Assembly (NCBI GenBank): GCA_910577995.1
Contig: CAJTND010000002.1
Coordinates: forward strand, 95,541 to 159,540
Direction of reading: 5' to 3'
Source of the DNA: an uncultured Christensenella sp.
GTDB taxonomy: Bacteria > Bacillota > Clostridia > Christensenellales > Pumilibacteraceae
DNA length: 64,000 nucleotides
Shown here: piece after piece, positions 33,164 to 41,653 of the stretch
Position numbering within the stretch: position 1 is the stretch's first letter
Layout: every line of letters begins with the position of its first letter
Translations under genes and position numbers: made by a program
The notes under the pieces: generated by a model
Seen by the model: only the letters and a program-made list of their open reading frames with translations
Told to the model about the DNA's origin: nothing
Databases searched by the model: none

Positions 33164-34675
33164 ATGGAAAACAGACTTTTCGATACCGCAGTACAGGAGC
33201 TTAAATACAAGGTCCTTGTCGAACTGATCAGGGCTTACGACAAGGGGCTCGACAATAACATATACCACGAGATCCCGATCAAGATAATGCCGGGACCTAA
33301 GGCGAGCCTGCGTTGCTGCGTATATAAAGAACGCGCCATACTTCAAGAGCGGCTCAAGCTCGCTATGGGCGGCGACAAGACCAATCCCAACGTCGTCGAG
33401 GTCATAGACATAGCCTGCGACGAATGTCCCGTCGACGGTATATTCGTAACGCCCGCGTGCCGCGGCTGTATCTCGCACCGTTGCGCCGAGGTCTGCCCGC
33501 GCGGCGCTATCTCGATAGTGGACAAGCGTTCGGTCGTCGATAAAAGCAAGTGCATCGAGTGCGGCAAGTGCACGGAAGCCTGTCCGTACAACGCGATAAT
33601 CCTGCAAAAACGTCCGTGCGTGCGCAGCTGCAAAGCCGGCGCTATCAAGGTCGACGAGGATAAGAAAGCGGTCATAGACAACGATAAGTGCGTCGGTTGC
33701 GGCGCGTGCGTTTATCAGTGCCCGTTCGGCGCGATATCCGACAAGTCATATGTCCTCGACGCGCTCGATATCATCAAGAACTCCGACGGCAATAAAAACT
33801 ACAAGGTGTACGCGCTTATCGCGCCCGCTATAGTCGCGCAGTTCAATTATGCGCGTATCGAGCAGATAGTTACGGGCATGCACAAGCTCGGCTTCCACCA
33901 GGTGATAGAGACCGCGCTCGGCGCGGACCTTACGCTTGCGCACGAGGCGGAGGAGCTCGCGGAGCGCGGAACGCTCACTTCGTCATGCTGTCCGAGCTTT
34001 GTCAAGTACGTCGAGAAAAACTTCCCCGATCTCGTCAAGTACATATCGTCCACACCGTCGCCGATGGTGATGGCGGGCAAACTGATAAAGGCGCTCGATC
34101 CGACGGGCAAAGTGATATTCGTCGGACCGTGCACGTCCAAAAAGTTTGAGTACAAGCAGGAGGGCGCAAAAGACTATATCGACTGCGTGCTGTCGTTCGA
34201 GGAGCTTCAAGCGTTCCTCGATGCGCGCGACGTAGACGTTTCGACGCTCGAGGATACCGTGCTCGATAACGCGTCGTACTACGGCAGGATATTCGCTCGC
34301 TCCGGCGGACTCACCGAGGGCGTTGCGAAGATGGCTAAGGATATGGGCTTCGACGCCAAGCCCGTCGCTATGAGCGGACTGGAAGAATGCCGCAAGCAGC
34401 TGCTCATGCTCAAAGTCGGCAAGAGCCCGTTCAACTTCTTCGAGGGCATGGCTTGCGAGGGCGGTTGCGTCAACGGCGCGCTGTGCCTGCACCACGGACC
34501 TAAGAGCCTTACCGACGTCAATAAGTACGGCGAGCTCGCGCGCGAAAAGTCAGTCGAGAACTCCGTCAAGCTGTTTAAGCTGTCGGGCGCAAAGGCGCAC
34601 GACGACGGCGCGGCGGGCGAGGCGGCGGCGACGTCCGACAAGCCCGCGGCTAAAAAGCCGACCAAGAAGAAATAA
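33164..34675 (+). CDS. [FeFe]-hydrogenase, group B-like
   Basis: A 503-residue iron hydrogenase that evolves or takes up H2 using ferredoxin. The N-terminal ~80 residues are family-specific; then come cysteine-rich ferredoxin-like motifs (CRGCISHRCAEVCP, CIECGKCTEACP, CVGCGACVYQCP). The H-cluster domain has L1 TSSCCPSF, with both Cys present, L2 FVGPCTSKKFE and L3 EGMACEGGCVNGALC. The full cysteine set argues for an active enzyme, unlike the sensory paralogue two genes upstream. A lysine/alanine-rich disordered tail ends the protein. No hydE, hydF or hydG maturase gene is in the window. Confidence 0.92.
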   Translation: MENRLFDTAVQELKYKVLVELIRAYDKGLDNNIYHEIPIKIMPGPKASLRCCVYKERAILQERLKLAMGGDKTNPNVVEVIDIACDECPVDGIFVTPACRGCISHRCAEVCPRGAISIVDKRSVVDKSKCIECGKCTEACPYNAIILQKRPCVRSCKAGAIKVDEDKKAVIDNDKCVGCGACVYQCPFGAISDKSYVLDALDIIKNSDGNKNYKVYALIAPAIVAQFNYARIEQIVTGMHKLGFHQVIETALGADLTLAHEAEELAERGTLTSSCCPSFVKYVEKNFPDLVKYISSTPSPMVMAGKLIKALDPTGKVIFVGPCTSKKFEYKQEGAKDYIDCVLSFEELQAFLDARDVDVSTLEDTVLDNASYYGRIFARSGGLTEGVAKMAKDMGFDAKPVAMSGLEECRKQLLMLKVGKSPFNFFEGMACEGGCVNGALCLHHGPKSLTDVNKYGELAREKSVENSVKLFKLSGAKAHDDGAAGEAAATSDKPAAKKPTKKK

Positions 34676-34685
34676 ACCGCAAAAC

Positions 34686-34724
34686 AAAAAAGCGGCGCAA
34701 GGTCATTTGACCGCGCCGCTTTTT
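34686..34724 (+). terminator. Bidirectional terminator between hydrogenase and TetR genes
   Basis: AGCGGCGC (34691-34698) pairs with GCGCCGCT (34713-34720), with an inner GGTCA/TGACC stem and A5/T5 flanks. It serves both converging genes. Confidence 0.9.
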
Positions 34725-35261
34725 CTATTGCTCGGAAAGGTTGCGCTTGATGATACCGAATACGAACTCGGCGAGCTGTTCGGGCGTTTCTTTATAGCCG
34801 CTGTCCGCCCATATCTTGGCGCAAGTGAACATCGCGCTTATGTTGACGGGCATCATGTATTTTTGTTCAAGGGTCATGCTGTCGAGCATGGTTTTGTCGA
34901 AGTCGAACCGCCTCGTAAGACAGGCGAGCATGTACGCCGAGTTTTGGTGCATTACGTGCGACACGTTGAACCCGTCCTCTTTTATCGAACGGTAGGCTTT
35001 GAGCAAAAGCGTTTTCCAGGCGTCGAGCTTGTCGCGCATGAACATCGGCAGTATGTCCTTCGTCACTTTTTCATAAAACCCGTCCAGCACGAATCCGAGC
35101 ACGCCGTCGAGCGAATCGAACGCGCGGTAATACGATACGCGCGCCACCTGCGCTTCCTTTACAACGTCGGTCACCGTTATTTCCAGATACGGCTTTTGAT
35201 TGAGCAGTCTGAGGTATGCGTCCGCTATCAGCTGTTTCGCGCTTTTTTCCTTGTGATACAT
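34725..35261 (-). CDS. TetR-family regulator of the adjacent ABC exporter
   Basis: A 178-residue repressor with an N-terminal helix-turn-helix (about 10-55: LEITVTDVVKEAQVARVSYYRAF) and a helical ligand domain. ATG 35261 follows an AAGGAAG site; the long upstream extension in the same frame would cover the whole promoter region and is rejected. It is divergent from a heterodimeric ABC exporter, and a perfect palindrome sits between them, so it most likely represses the exporter and itself until an inducing compound binds. Confidence 0.9.
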   Translation of the reverse strand: MYHKEKSAKQLIADAYLRLLNQKPYLEITVTDVVKEAQVARVSYYRAFDSLDGVLGFVLDGFYEKVTKDILPMFMRDKLDAWKTLLLKAYRSIKEDGFNVSHVMHQNSAYMLACLTRRFDFDKTMLDSMTLEQKYMMPVNISAMFTCAKIWADSGYKETPEQLAEFVFGIIKRNLSEQ

Positions 35262-35337
35262 GTTTCTTCCTTTTTGTTCCATTTGTCGGCGTGGTCGGTT
35301 TTTTGATTGATTTTGTGACAAATATACACTATAATAT

Positions 35338-35367
35338 GTTACATAGTGTAACAAATTTGAATATATT
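35338..35367 (+). promoter_or_regulatory. TetR operator overlapping the ABC exporter promoter
   Basis: GTTACA-TAG-TGTAAC (35338-35352) is a perfect palindrome. It overlaps the -35 box TTACAT (35339-35344), which lies 17 bases before TATATT (35362-35367). Wider arms, TTTGTGACA with TGTAACAAA, extend the symmetry with one mismatch. Confidence 0.75.
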
Positions 35368-35409
35368 ATACACCTTGCGAATAGCAATGTCAACATGCGG
35401 AGGTACGGA

Positions 35410-37146
35410 TTGATAAAAATATTCAAGAATCTAAAGAAGATCGATTGGCTGTACATATTTATAAGTATAGGGCTTATAGTCTTTTCGGTATGGCTAGATC
35501 TTACCATGCCCGACTACACGAAAAAACTGACTACCGCAGTTTCGGCGGGCGCGATCGTGCAAAAGGAAGTGTGGAAAAACGGCGGCATGATGTTGCTTTG
35601 TGCGTTCGGAAGCATGGCGGCGGCGATAGCGACCGGGTGGTTCTCCTCGCACATAGCCGCCAACTTCGCAAAGACTTTGCGCTCGAAGCTGTTTGATAAG
35701 ATATCGACTTTCACCGACAGGGAGATAAACCGATTTACCACGCCCAGCCTTATAACGCGGACGACTAACGACGTCGTGCAAATGCAAATGCTTATAGCGA
35801 TGGGCATGCAGGCGATGATAAAAGCGCCGATACTCGCGATCTGGGCGATAGGCAAGATCTCCTCGACGAGCATCGAGTGGACGAGCGCGACGCTTATTAC
35901 CGTCGCGGTGATGATAGGCGCGATAGGGCTTGTCGTCGGCCTGTGCTATCCAAAGTTCAAAAGGATACAGAAGCTGACCGACGCGCTCAACGAGATCACG
36001 CGCGAGAGCATAACGGGCGTGCGCGTCGTGCGCGCGTTCAACGCCGAGGAATATCAGGAAAACAAGTTTGAAAAAGTAAATACCGCAGTCACGTCCAATC
36101 AGCTCTTTACGAGCAGGGCTATGGGCGTGATGATGCCCGTGATGACGGTTTGCATGAGCGGACTTACGCTTGCTATATATTGGATAGGTGCGGTGCTTAT
36201 GGACAAGGCGGCGGTGCTCGACAGGGCGGTAGTGCTCGGCGATATGACGGCTTTTACGCAGTACGCGTTGCAGGTGGTCATGGCGTTCATGATGCTAGTC
36301 ATGATATTCGTCATCACGCCGAGGGCGATGGTATCGTCCAAGCGTATCAACGAGGTGTTCGATACGGAGCCGTCGATCGAGTATGCGGCAGAGCCTGCCG
36401 AAACGGATCGCGTCGGCGAGTTCGAGTTCCGCAACGTAAGCTTTGCGTATCCCGATTCCGCTACGCCGTGCCTCAGCGGACTTTCGTTCAAGATAGAGCG
36501 CGGCGAGACCTTTGCAATAATCGGCGCGACGGGCGCGGGCAAGACGACTCTTATCGATCTTTTGCCGCGTTACTATGACTGTACCGAGGGCGAAGTGCTT
36601 ATAGACGGTGTAAACGTAAAGGAGCTTACCAAAGAACAGATAGAACGGCGCATTTCGCTCGCTCCGCAGAAAGCGGTGCTCTTTAAGGGCGATATCAAGT
36701 CGAACATAACATACGGCGGCGATGCCGACGACGCGCGGATAGAACGCGCGCTCCGAATATCGCAGTCGACCTTCGTTGAGGACAAGACGGACGGCATACT
36801 TTCCGAAGTCGCGCAGGGCGGCACTAACTTTTCGGGCGGACAAAAGCAGCGGCTGTCGATCGCGCGCGCCGTATATAAGGACGCGGAGATATATATTTTC
36901 GACGATACTTTTTCCGCGCTCGACTACAAGACCGATATGCTCGTGCGCAAGGCGATAAGAGAGGAGATGAGCGATAAGACGGTAGTCATAGTCGCTCAGC
37001 GCATCGGCACTATCAAGAACGCCGATAGGATACTCGTGCTCGACGACGGCAAGGCGGTCGGGCTCGGCAAGCACGACGAGCTGCTTCGGACGTGTCCCGT
37101 ATACAAAGACATTGCGCTGTCGCAGTTGTCGAAGGAGGAGCTGTGA
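35410..37146 (+). CDS. ABC exporter half-transporter with degenerate ATP site (BmrC-like)
   Basis: A 578-residue membrane-ATPase fusion with six transmembrane helices (about 15-310) and a nucleotide-binding domain (about 330-575). Walker A is GATGAGKTT and the signature NFSGGQKQR is good, but the Walker B end is IYIFDD instead of DE, and the switch histidine is Gln (VAQRIGTI). This is the degenerate-site partner of a heterodimeric multidrug exporter of the BmrCD/TM287-288 type. TTG 35410 is the likely start, six bases after GGAGG; an in-frame ATG at 35395 precedes that site. The stop overlaps the next gene's ATG by one base. Confidence 0.9.
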   Translation: MIKIFKNLKKIDWLYIFISIGLIVFSVWLDLTMPDYTKKLTTAVSAGAIVQKEVWKNGGMMLLCAFGSMAAAIATGWFSSHIAANFAKTLRSKLFDKISTFTDREINRFTTPSLITRTTNDVVQMQMLIAMGMQAMIKAPILAIWAIGKISSTSIEWTSATLITVAVMIGAIGLVVGLCYPKFKRIQKLTDALNEITRESITGVRVVRAFNAEEYQENKFEKVNTAVTSNQLFTSRAMGVMMPVMTVCMSGLTLAIYWIGAVLMDKAAVLDRAVVLGDMTAFTQYALQVVMAFMMLVMIFVITPRAMVSSKRINEVFDTEPSIEYAAEPAETDRVGEFEFRNVSFAYPDSATPCLSGLSFKIERGETFAIIGATGAGKTTLIDLLPRYYDCTEGEVLIDGVNVKELTKEQIERRISLAPQKAVLFKGDIKSNITYGGDADDARIERALRISQSTFVEDKTDGILSEVAQGGTNFSGGQKQRLSIARAVYKDAEIYIFDDTFSALDYKTDMLVRKAIREEMSDKTVVIVAQRIGTIKNADRILVLDDGKAVGLGKHDELLRTCPVYKDIALSQLSKEEL

Positions 37147-38933
37147 TGCATCCGCACGGAAACACCAAGGCGATGAAGAAAGAAAAAGCCGATCTCAAGG
37201 CGCTCAAAAAGATAGCCGTATATTGCAAAAGATATCTGTTTGCTATTATCGTTGCGCTTATCTTCGCGGTAGGCGGCTCTGTCGCTACCATAATCGGACC
37301 GGAGAAGATAGGCGAGCTGATGAACCTTTTGACCGAAGGCATCATAGTCGGAGTGGATATGTCGGCGTTTGTCGAGATATGTATCATGCTTATCATCATT
37401 TACGCGACGGGCGCGGTGCTGTCTTACGGTCAGCAGTTCATCATGGCGACCGTGACGCAAAAGACGGGCAAGCGCCTGCGCAGGGATATAGACTGCAAGA
37501 TAAACAAGATACCGCTCAACTACTTCGACACGACGACGAAGGGCGATATGCTGTCCGTCGTCACCAACGACGTCGACGTGATAGGTCAGACGCTCGCGTC
37601 GTCGACAGCAAATCTTATAAGCGCGTTGGCTCTGTTTATAGGCGTTGTGTACAAGATGTTTGCGACCAATTGGATACTCGCGCTAATCACGATAGGCGCG
37701 TCGCTGCTCGGGTTCGCGGCTATGGCGGTCGTGCTGTCCAAATCGCAAAAGTATTTCAACCGCAAGCAGATAGACCTCGGCGAAATGAACGGCAGGATAG
37801 AAGAGGTCTACACAAATCATAACGTCGTCAGCGTGTTCGGCGCGAAGAAGTATGAAAAAGACCGGTTCGAGAGCATCAATAAAAAACTGTACGAGGATAA
37901 CTGGAAGTCGCAGATCCTTTCGGGCATGATGATGCATATCATGACTTTTGTCGGCAACCTGTCATACGTGCTGATATTCGTCGTCGGCGTCGCGTTCATC
38001 GTGTCGGGCAACGACGCCGTGACGCTTGGCACTATAATGTCGTTCGTGCTGTATTCCAAGCTGTTTTCCCAACCGCTCGCGACGCTTGCGCAGTCGATGA
38101 CGTACTTCCAGCAAGCCTCGGCGGCGTCCAAGCGCGTGTTCGGGCTGTTGGAGCAGGAGGAGCTGTCCGACGAGAGCGGCAAGACCGCGCGGCTCGAAAC
38201 GGTACGCGGCGACGTTTCGTTCAAGGATATACGCTTCGGCTATCTTCCCGATAAAGAGATAATCCACGGCTTTTCCGCGGAGCTCAAGAGCGGGCAAAAG
38301 GTCGCTATCGTAGGTCCGACGGGCGCGGGCAAGACGACTATCGTCAATCTGCTGATGCGGTTCTACGAGCTCGATTCGGGCGATATAACAGTCGACGGCG
38401 TGTCTGTCCGCGACATGAAGCGCGAGGACGTGCACGCGCTGTTCGATATGATATTACAGGATACCTGGCTGTTTGACGGCACCGTCCGCGAAAACCTCGT
38501 CTATAACAAGGAGGGCGTTACCGACGCTCGGCTCGACGAAGCGTGCGCCGCAGTCGGCTTGAAGCACTTTGTCGAAACACTGCCCAACGGCTACGATACC
38601 TTGCTCGACGATAAGCTCAACCTGTCCGAGGGGCAGAAGCAGCAGCTGACCATAGCGCGCGCCATGATCAAGGATTCGCCCCTGCTCATACTCGACGAGG
38701 CTACCTCGTCGGTCGATACGCGCACCGAGCTCGTCATACAAAAGGCTATGGACGAACTGACAAATGGCAGGACGAGCTTCGTCATAGCGCACAGACTGTC
38801 CACGATCAAGAACGCCGACGTTATACTCGTGCTCGACAAAGGCGATATCGTCGAGACGGGCGATCACGAAACACTGCTCAAAAAGGGCGGGTACTATGCG
38901 GAGCTTTACAACGCGCAGTTCGCCGCGGCTTGA
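37146..38933 (+). CDS. ABC exporter half-transporter, catalytic partner (BmrD-like)
   Basis: A 595-residue partner of the preceding protein, with six transmembrane helices (about 30-330) and a nucleotide-binding domain. Walker A is GPTGAGKTT, Walker B LLILDEATSSVD with the catalytic Glu, and the switch His is kept (FVIAHRLSTI). The signature is LSEGQ rather than LSGGQ, which fits the asymmetry of heterodimers: the good Walker motifs here face the good signature of the partner. ATG 37146 overlaps the previous stop (TGATG). Substrates are probably hydrophobic drugs or lipids, the inducers of the TetR regulator. Confidence 0.93.
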   Translation: MHPHGNTKAMKKEKADLKALKKIAVYCKRYLFAIIVALIFAVGGSVATIIGPEKIGELMNLLTEGIIVGVDMSAFVEICIMLIIIYATGAVLSYGQQFIMATVTQKTGKRLRRDIDCKINKIPLNYFDTTTKGDMLSVVTNDVDVIGQTLASSTANLISALALFIGVVYKMFATNWILALITIGASLLGFAAMAVVLSKSQKYFNRKQIDLGEMNGRIEEVYTNHNVVSVFGAKKYEKDRFESINKKLYEDNWKSQILSGMMMHIMTFVGNLSYVLIFVVGVAFIVSGNDAVTLGTIMSFVLYSKLFSQPLATLAQSMTYFQQASAASKRVFGLLEQEELSDESGKTARLETVRGDVSFKDIRFGYLPDKEIIHGFSAELKSGQKVAIVGPTGAGKTTIVNLLMRFYELDSGDITVDGVSVRDMKREDVHALFDMILQDTWLFDGTVRENLVYNKEGVTDARLDEACAAVGLKHFVETLPNGYDTLLDDKLNLSEGQKQQLTIARAMIKDSPLLILDEATSSVDTRTELVIQKAMDELTNGRTSFVIAHRLSTIKNADVILVLDKGDIVETGDHETLLKKGGYYAELYNAQFAAA

Positions 38934-38949
38934 CGGAACGATACGATAT

Positions 38950-38983
38950 AAAAGCGTTTGCCTTTGCGGCGGACGCTTTTTTT
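38950..38983 (+). terminator. Terminator of the exporter operon
   Basis: AAAAGCGTTTGCC (38950-38962) pairs with GGCGGACGCTTTT (38968-38980), allowing two G-U pairs, and ends in a T run. Confidence 0.85.
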
Positions 38984-39004
38984 GTTCGGGCAAAACGCCG
39001 AGCG

Positions 39005-39033
39005 GTTAAGAAAGCCGACTTTCGGCAATAATC
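39005..39033 (+). promoter_or_regulatory. Candidate forespore-sigma promoter (sigma-F like)
   Basis: GTTAA (39005-39009), 14 bases, then GGCAATAATC (39024-39033). The same ten-base -10 element recurs before the SpoIIQ-like gene. The sigma-F consensus is GYWTA, about 15 bases, GGnRAnAnTR; the -10 fits nine of ten positions and the -35 four of five. Confidence 0.4.
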
Positions 39034-39039
39034 GTATGC

Positions 39040-39426
39040 GTGAAAAAGTTATACGCAGCATTCATATTTTTTGTCGCGCTCACCGTCGCCGCCGCGGTAT
39101 GGTTCAGTCCGTTCGGCGGTAAGGGCGCTAAGACATACGATAACAATCTGCCGACGGGGGATATCGCGGGGCTGTGCTATCCTGCGGACGCGACCGTGCG
39201 GCTCGATCTCGAAGGCGGCGCGGCGGAGCTTGATGCGGCGCTTAAAAGCATTTGCGCTCGCGTCGTAAAGACCGTCGAGCTTGATGGCGTTACGATAGTG
39301 TACGCGTACAGTCCGCGCGTGTGCGCAGAGCCGTTGCCGCTCGCCGAGGGCGGTTATAACGTTATGGCGGCGTACGGCGGCGGACATATAGCGGTCGGCG
39401 CGCCCGTACTGCAAGGCTCGTATTAA
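39040..39426 (+). CDS. Hypothetical membrane-anchored protein, 128 residues
   Basis: I do not recognise this protein. An N-terminal hydrophobic segment (about 4-22, KKLYAAFIFFVALTVAAAV) should anchor it, with about 105 residues outside. The outer part has two cysteines (in GLCYPAD and RVCAEP) and a plausible alpha/beta pattern. The GTG start has no ribosome-binding site; the candidate promoter ends six bases upstream, so it may be leaderless. It precedes the SpoIIQ-like gene and shares its -10 element, so a forespore role is a guess worth noting. Confidence 0.65.
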   Translation: MKKLYAAFIFFVALTVAAAVWFSPFGGKGAKTYDNNLPTGDIAGLCYPADATVRLDLEGGAAELDAALKSICARVVKTVELDGVTIVYAYSPRVCAEPLPLAEGGYNVMAAYGGGHIAVGAPVLQGSY

Positions 39427-39444
39427 AAAAATTTTTTATCCCAT

Positions 39445-39473
39445 GTATATAAAAAGACCCGCTGGCAATAATC
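39445..39473 (+). promoter_or_regulatory. Candidate sigma-F-type promoter for the M23 protein
   Basis: GTATA (39445-39449) matches the -35 consensus GYWTA, and 14 bases later GGCAATAATC (39464-39473) matches GGnRAnAnTR except the last base. No sigma-A promoter is evident. Confidence 0.5.
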
Positions 39474-39495
39474 AGGGGTACGGAGGAAAACAAAC

Positions 39496-40107
39496 ATGAA
39501 AACCTATCAATCCAGCACAAATGACAAGAAGAAAAACTTTTTCAAACGGCATTGGCACGCTTTGGTGGTAGCCGCGTCGGTCTTGGTCGTCGCGCTTGTC
39601 GTAACCTTATCGGTCGTTCTTACATTGCCGCATTCGGGCCCGGTCGACAATGAAGTTGATCCTCCGAATGTTGATGTAGACAACAAACCGACGATCGTCC
39701 TGCCCATGGAAAGCGCGACGGTCGGACTCGGTTACGCATACGATCATCTCGTCAAGTGGGAAACGCTCGGCGATTGGCGCGTACACCCTGCGCTCGACTT
39801 TGTCGGCGAGGGCGACGTTGTGGCGATACGCGACGGCAAGGTCACGGACGTGGAAATGCACACCACCCTCGACGGCAACGTCGTTACGGTGACCCATGCG
39901 GACGGCTACGTTTCGATCTATAAGTCGCTCGGCGACGATATAGCCGTCAAAGTAGGCGACGAGGTCAAGGCGGGCGACAAGCTCGGCAAAGCCTCCAACA
40001 GCATGATGTCCGAGCTCAAGACGGGATCGCACCTGCACTTCGAGCTTAAAAAGGACGGCAAATACGTCGACCCTACGACCGTGCTCCCGCTCAGCGAGGA
40101 TAAGTAA
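39496..40107 (+). CDS. Membrane-anchored M23 (LytM-domain) protein, SpoIIQ-like
   Basis: A 203-residue protein with a cytoplasmic basic N-terminus, one transmembrane helix (about 23-45) and an extracellular LytM domain (about 75-200). The metal-site residues are present in HPALDF (His and Asp) and SHLHFEL (HxH), so the zinc site could be intact, as in clostridial SpoIIQ and unlike Bacillus SpoIIQ. SpoIIQ on the forespore side pairs with SpoIIIAH across the septum. The small size, single helix and the sigma-F-like promoter support this reading; a vegetative endopeptidase is the alternative. The ATG follows GGAGG. Confidence 0.75.
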   Translation: MKTYQSSTNDKKKNFFKRHWHALVVAASVLVVALVVTLSVVLTLPHSGPVDNEVDPPNVDVDNKPTIVLPMESATVGLGYAYDHLVKWETLGDWRVHPALDFVGEGDVVAIRDGKVTDVEMHTTLDGNVVTVTHADGYVSIYKSLGDDIAVKVGDEVKAGDKLGKASNSMMSELKTGSHLHFELKKDGKYVDPTTVLPLSEDK

Positions 40108-40126
40108 AAAGTTTTTCCGCCGTAAT

Positions 40127-40153
40127 AAAAGACCGACACGCTCGGTCTTTTTT
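40127..40153 (+). terminator. Terminator after the M23 gene
   Basis: AAAAGACCGA (40127-40136) and TCGGTCTTTT (40142-40151) form a ten-base perfect stem around CACGC, followed by more T. Confidence 0.88.
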
Positions 40154-40223
40154 GTTTGGAAAAACCGCGGTCGCGGCGCTTTTGACGGCGCAAAACGCCG
40201 ATCCTGCGCCGCTGTCAAAATGC

Positions 40224-40252
40224 TTGATATTTTATACGGTATATGGTATAAT
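40224..40252 (+). promoter_or_regulatory. Promoter for the MDR dehydrogenase gene, leaderless
   Basis: TTGATA (40224-40229) and TATAAT (40247-40252) are 17 bases apart. The ATG at 40261 comes eight bases after the -10 box, so the leader is zero to about three bases and the GCGGG before the ATG would not be transcribed in full. Confidence 0.82.
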
Positions 40253-40260
40253 ATGCGGGT

Positions 40261-41277
40261 ATGAAAGCGTATAGGATCAAAGGGCTTCGCTCGATCGAGC
40301 TTGACGAGATGGAGGCTCAGCCAGTCGGGGAAAACTGCATCAAGCTGAAAAACCTCATGTGCGGTATATCGTCTATAGACATAGGCGTGTTTACCGGACG
40401 GTTCCCTGCGCAGTTCCCCATAATCCCCACGCGTCAGTGCGTCGGGTTTGTGTCCGAGGTCGGCAGCGCCGTCACGGGCGGCGTACAGCGCGGCAATCGC
40501 GTCGTCGTTTATCCGCAGACGTGCTGTCACGGCTGTAAACCGTGCAAGGATGCGCGGTACTACGCGTGCGAAAAGCAGGCGATGTTCGGCAAGGGCGAGG
40601 ACGGATTTTTATCCGATTTCTCGGTCGTGTCTGCCGACGACGTGTATTCGATACCCGATAGGCTCAAGGACGAAGAGGCGGTGTTCACCGAGCATACGGC
40701 TATGGCTATCAACGTCATATCCAAGCTGAAGATCGATAAGGGCGAGCATCTCGTTATTGTCGGCGCGACGTCGATAGGTATCATACTCGCGCAGGTCGCA
40801 ATGTACCACCAGGCAGTGCCGATAGTGGTCGATATGCGCGACGAACTGCTCGAATCCGCAAGGCGTGCCGGCGTATATTATACGATAAACTCCGTCGACG
40901 AGGACGTCAGCAAAAAGGTGCTTGCGCTTACGGGCGGACACATGGCGGATGCGTGCGCGTATCTTTTGTCGTCGCCCATGCCTCTCCGCAACGTTTTCGA
41001 CTACACGACCAAGCGCGGGCGCATCGCGCTTGTCGGCAGGATAGCGGACGACAGCCTTACCGTATCGCTCAACAGCATAATAGATAAGCGCGTCGATATA
41101 TATTCCGTCACGGATTGCAGTAAGTTTTTCCCCTCGGCGATAAACATGCTCGCAAATCATACCGTATCAATAGACATGCTCCCGCGCCGCATCGTGCCGT
41201 TTGCCGACGTTCCCGCTACGTTCGAGGAAATGGCGTCGGGCGTTAACGACGGGATAAAAACGCTCGTCAAGATATAA
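40261..41277 (+). CDS. Zinc-type medium-chain dehydrogenase/reductase with altered catalytic zinc site
   Basis: A 338-residue alcohol/polyol/threonine dehydrogenase-like protein. The structural-zinc loop is complete (CxxCxxCx7C in CCHGCKPCKDARYYAC) and the Rossmann motif is VIVGATSIGI. The first catalytic-zinc Cys is present (MCGISSIDIG), but the usual GHE after it is RQC, so the His ligand is lost and a Cys sits nearby. The enzyme may use a changed zinc geometry or have shifted function. It is followed after 14 bases by a small unknown gene. Substrate unknown. Confidence 0.88.
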   Translation: MKAYRIKGLRSIELDEMEAQPVGENCIKLKNLMCGISSIDIGVFTGRFPAQFPIIPTRQCVGFVSEVGSAVTGGVQRGNRVVVYPQTCCHGCKPCKDARYYACEKQAMFGKGEDGFLSDFSVVSADDVYSIPDRLKDEEAVFTEHTAMAINVISKLKIDKGEHLVIVGATSIGIILAQVAMYHQAVPIVVDMRDELLESARRAGVYYTINSVDEDVSKKVLALTGGHMADACAYLLSSPMPLRNVFDYTTKRGRIALVGRIADDSLTVSLNSIIDKRVDIYSVTDCSKFFPSAINMLANHTVSIDMLPRRIVPFADVPATFEEMASGVNDGIKTLVKI

Positions 41278-41291
41278 GGAAGCGCAGGACG

Positions 41292-41633
41292 ATGGCAAAA
41301 CCAAAGGAAAAAACTTTCAAGTTCGGAAGCAAACAGCGTTGCGTGCTCAAATGCGAGGAAAAGGACGACAAAGCGTTCGATTGGTATTGCAATACGATCA
41401 AGCGCGACGCGTATTCCATGCCGAGCAAGTTCATAGCGAGCACGCTGTATTATCCCGCGACCAAGACGGAAACGCAGACGTTCTATACTCAAATAGTTGC
41501 CGATCTGTACAGCGGCAGGGATCTTATCGATACGCTCAAAATGTCCGACGAGTTCGATACGCGCCGTGCCGCGGAGAAGTGGATATTCGAGACCTTCCAA
41601 GAGATGTTTCTCGATATTTTGGCGCACGCGTAA
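41292..41633 (+). CDS. Hypothetical protein, 113 residues
   Basis: I do not recognise this protein. It is soluble and probably alpha-helical in its second half (TQIVADLYSGRDLIDTLKMS through FQEMFLDILAHA), with a Lys-rich start and two cysteines (RCVLKCEEK). It is 14 bases downstream of the dehydrogenase gene with an AGGA-type ribosome site, so it belongs to that short leaderless operon. Codon use is like its neighbours. Confidence 0.68.
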   Translation: MAKPKEKTFKFGSKQRCVLKCEEKDDKAFDWYCNTIKRDAYSMPSKFIASTLYYPATKTETQTFYTQIVADLYSGRDLIDTLKMSDEFDTRRAAEKWIFETFQEMFLDILAHA

Positions 41634-41653
41634 AAAACGCACCGTAAAAACGC

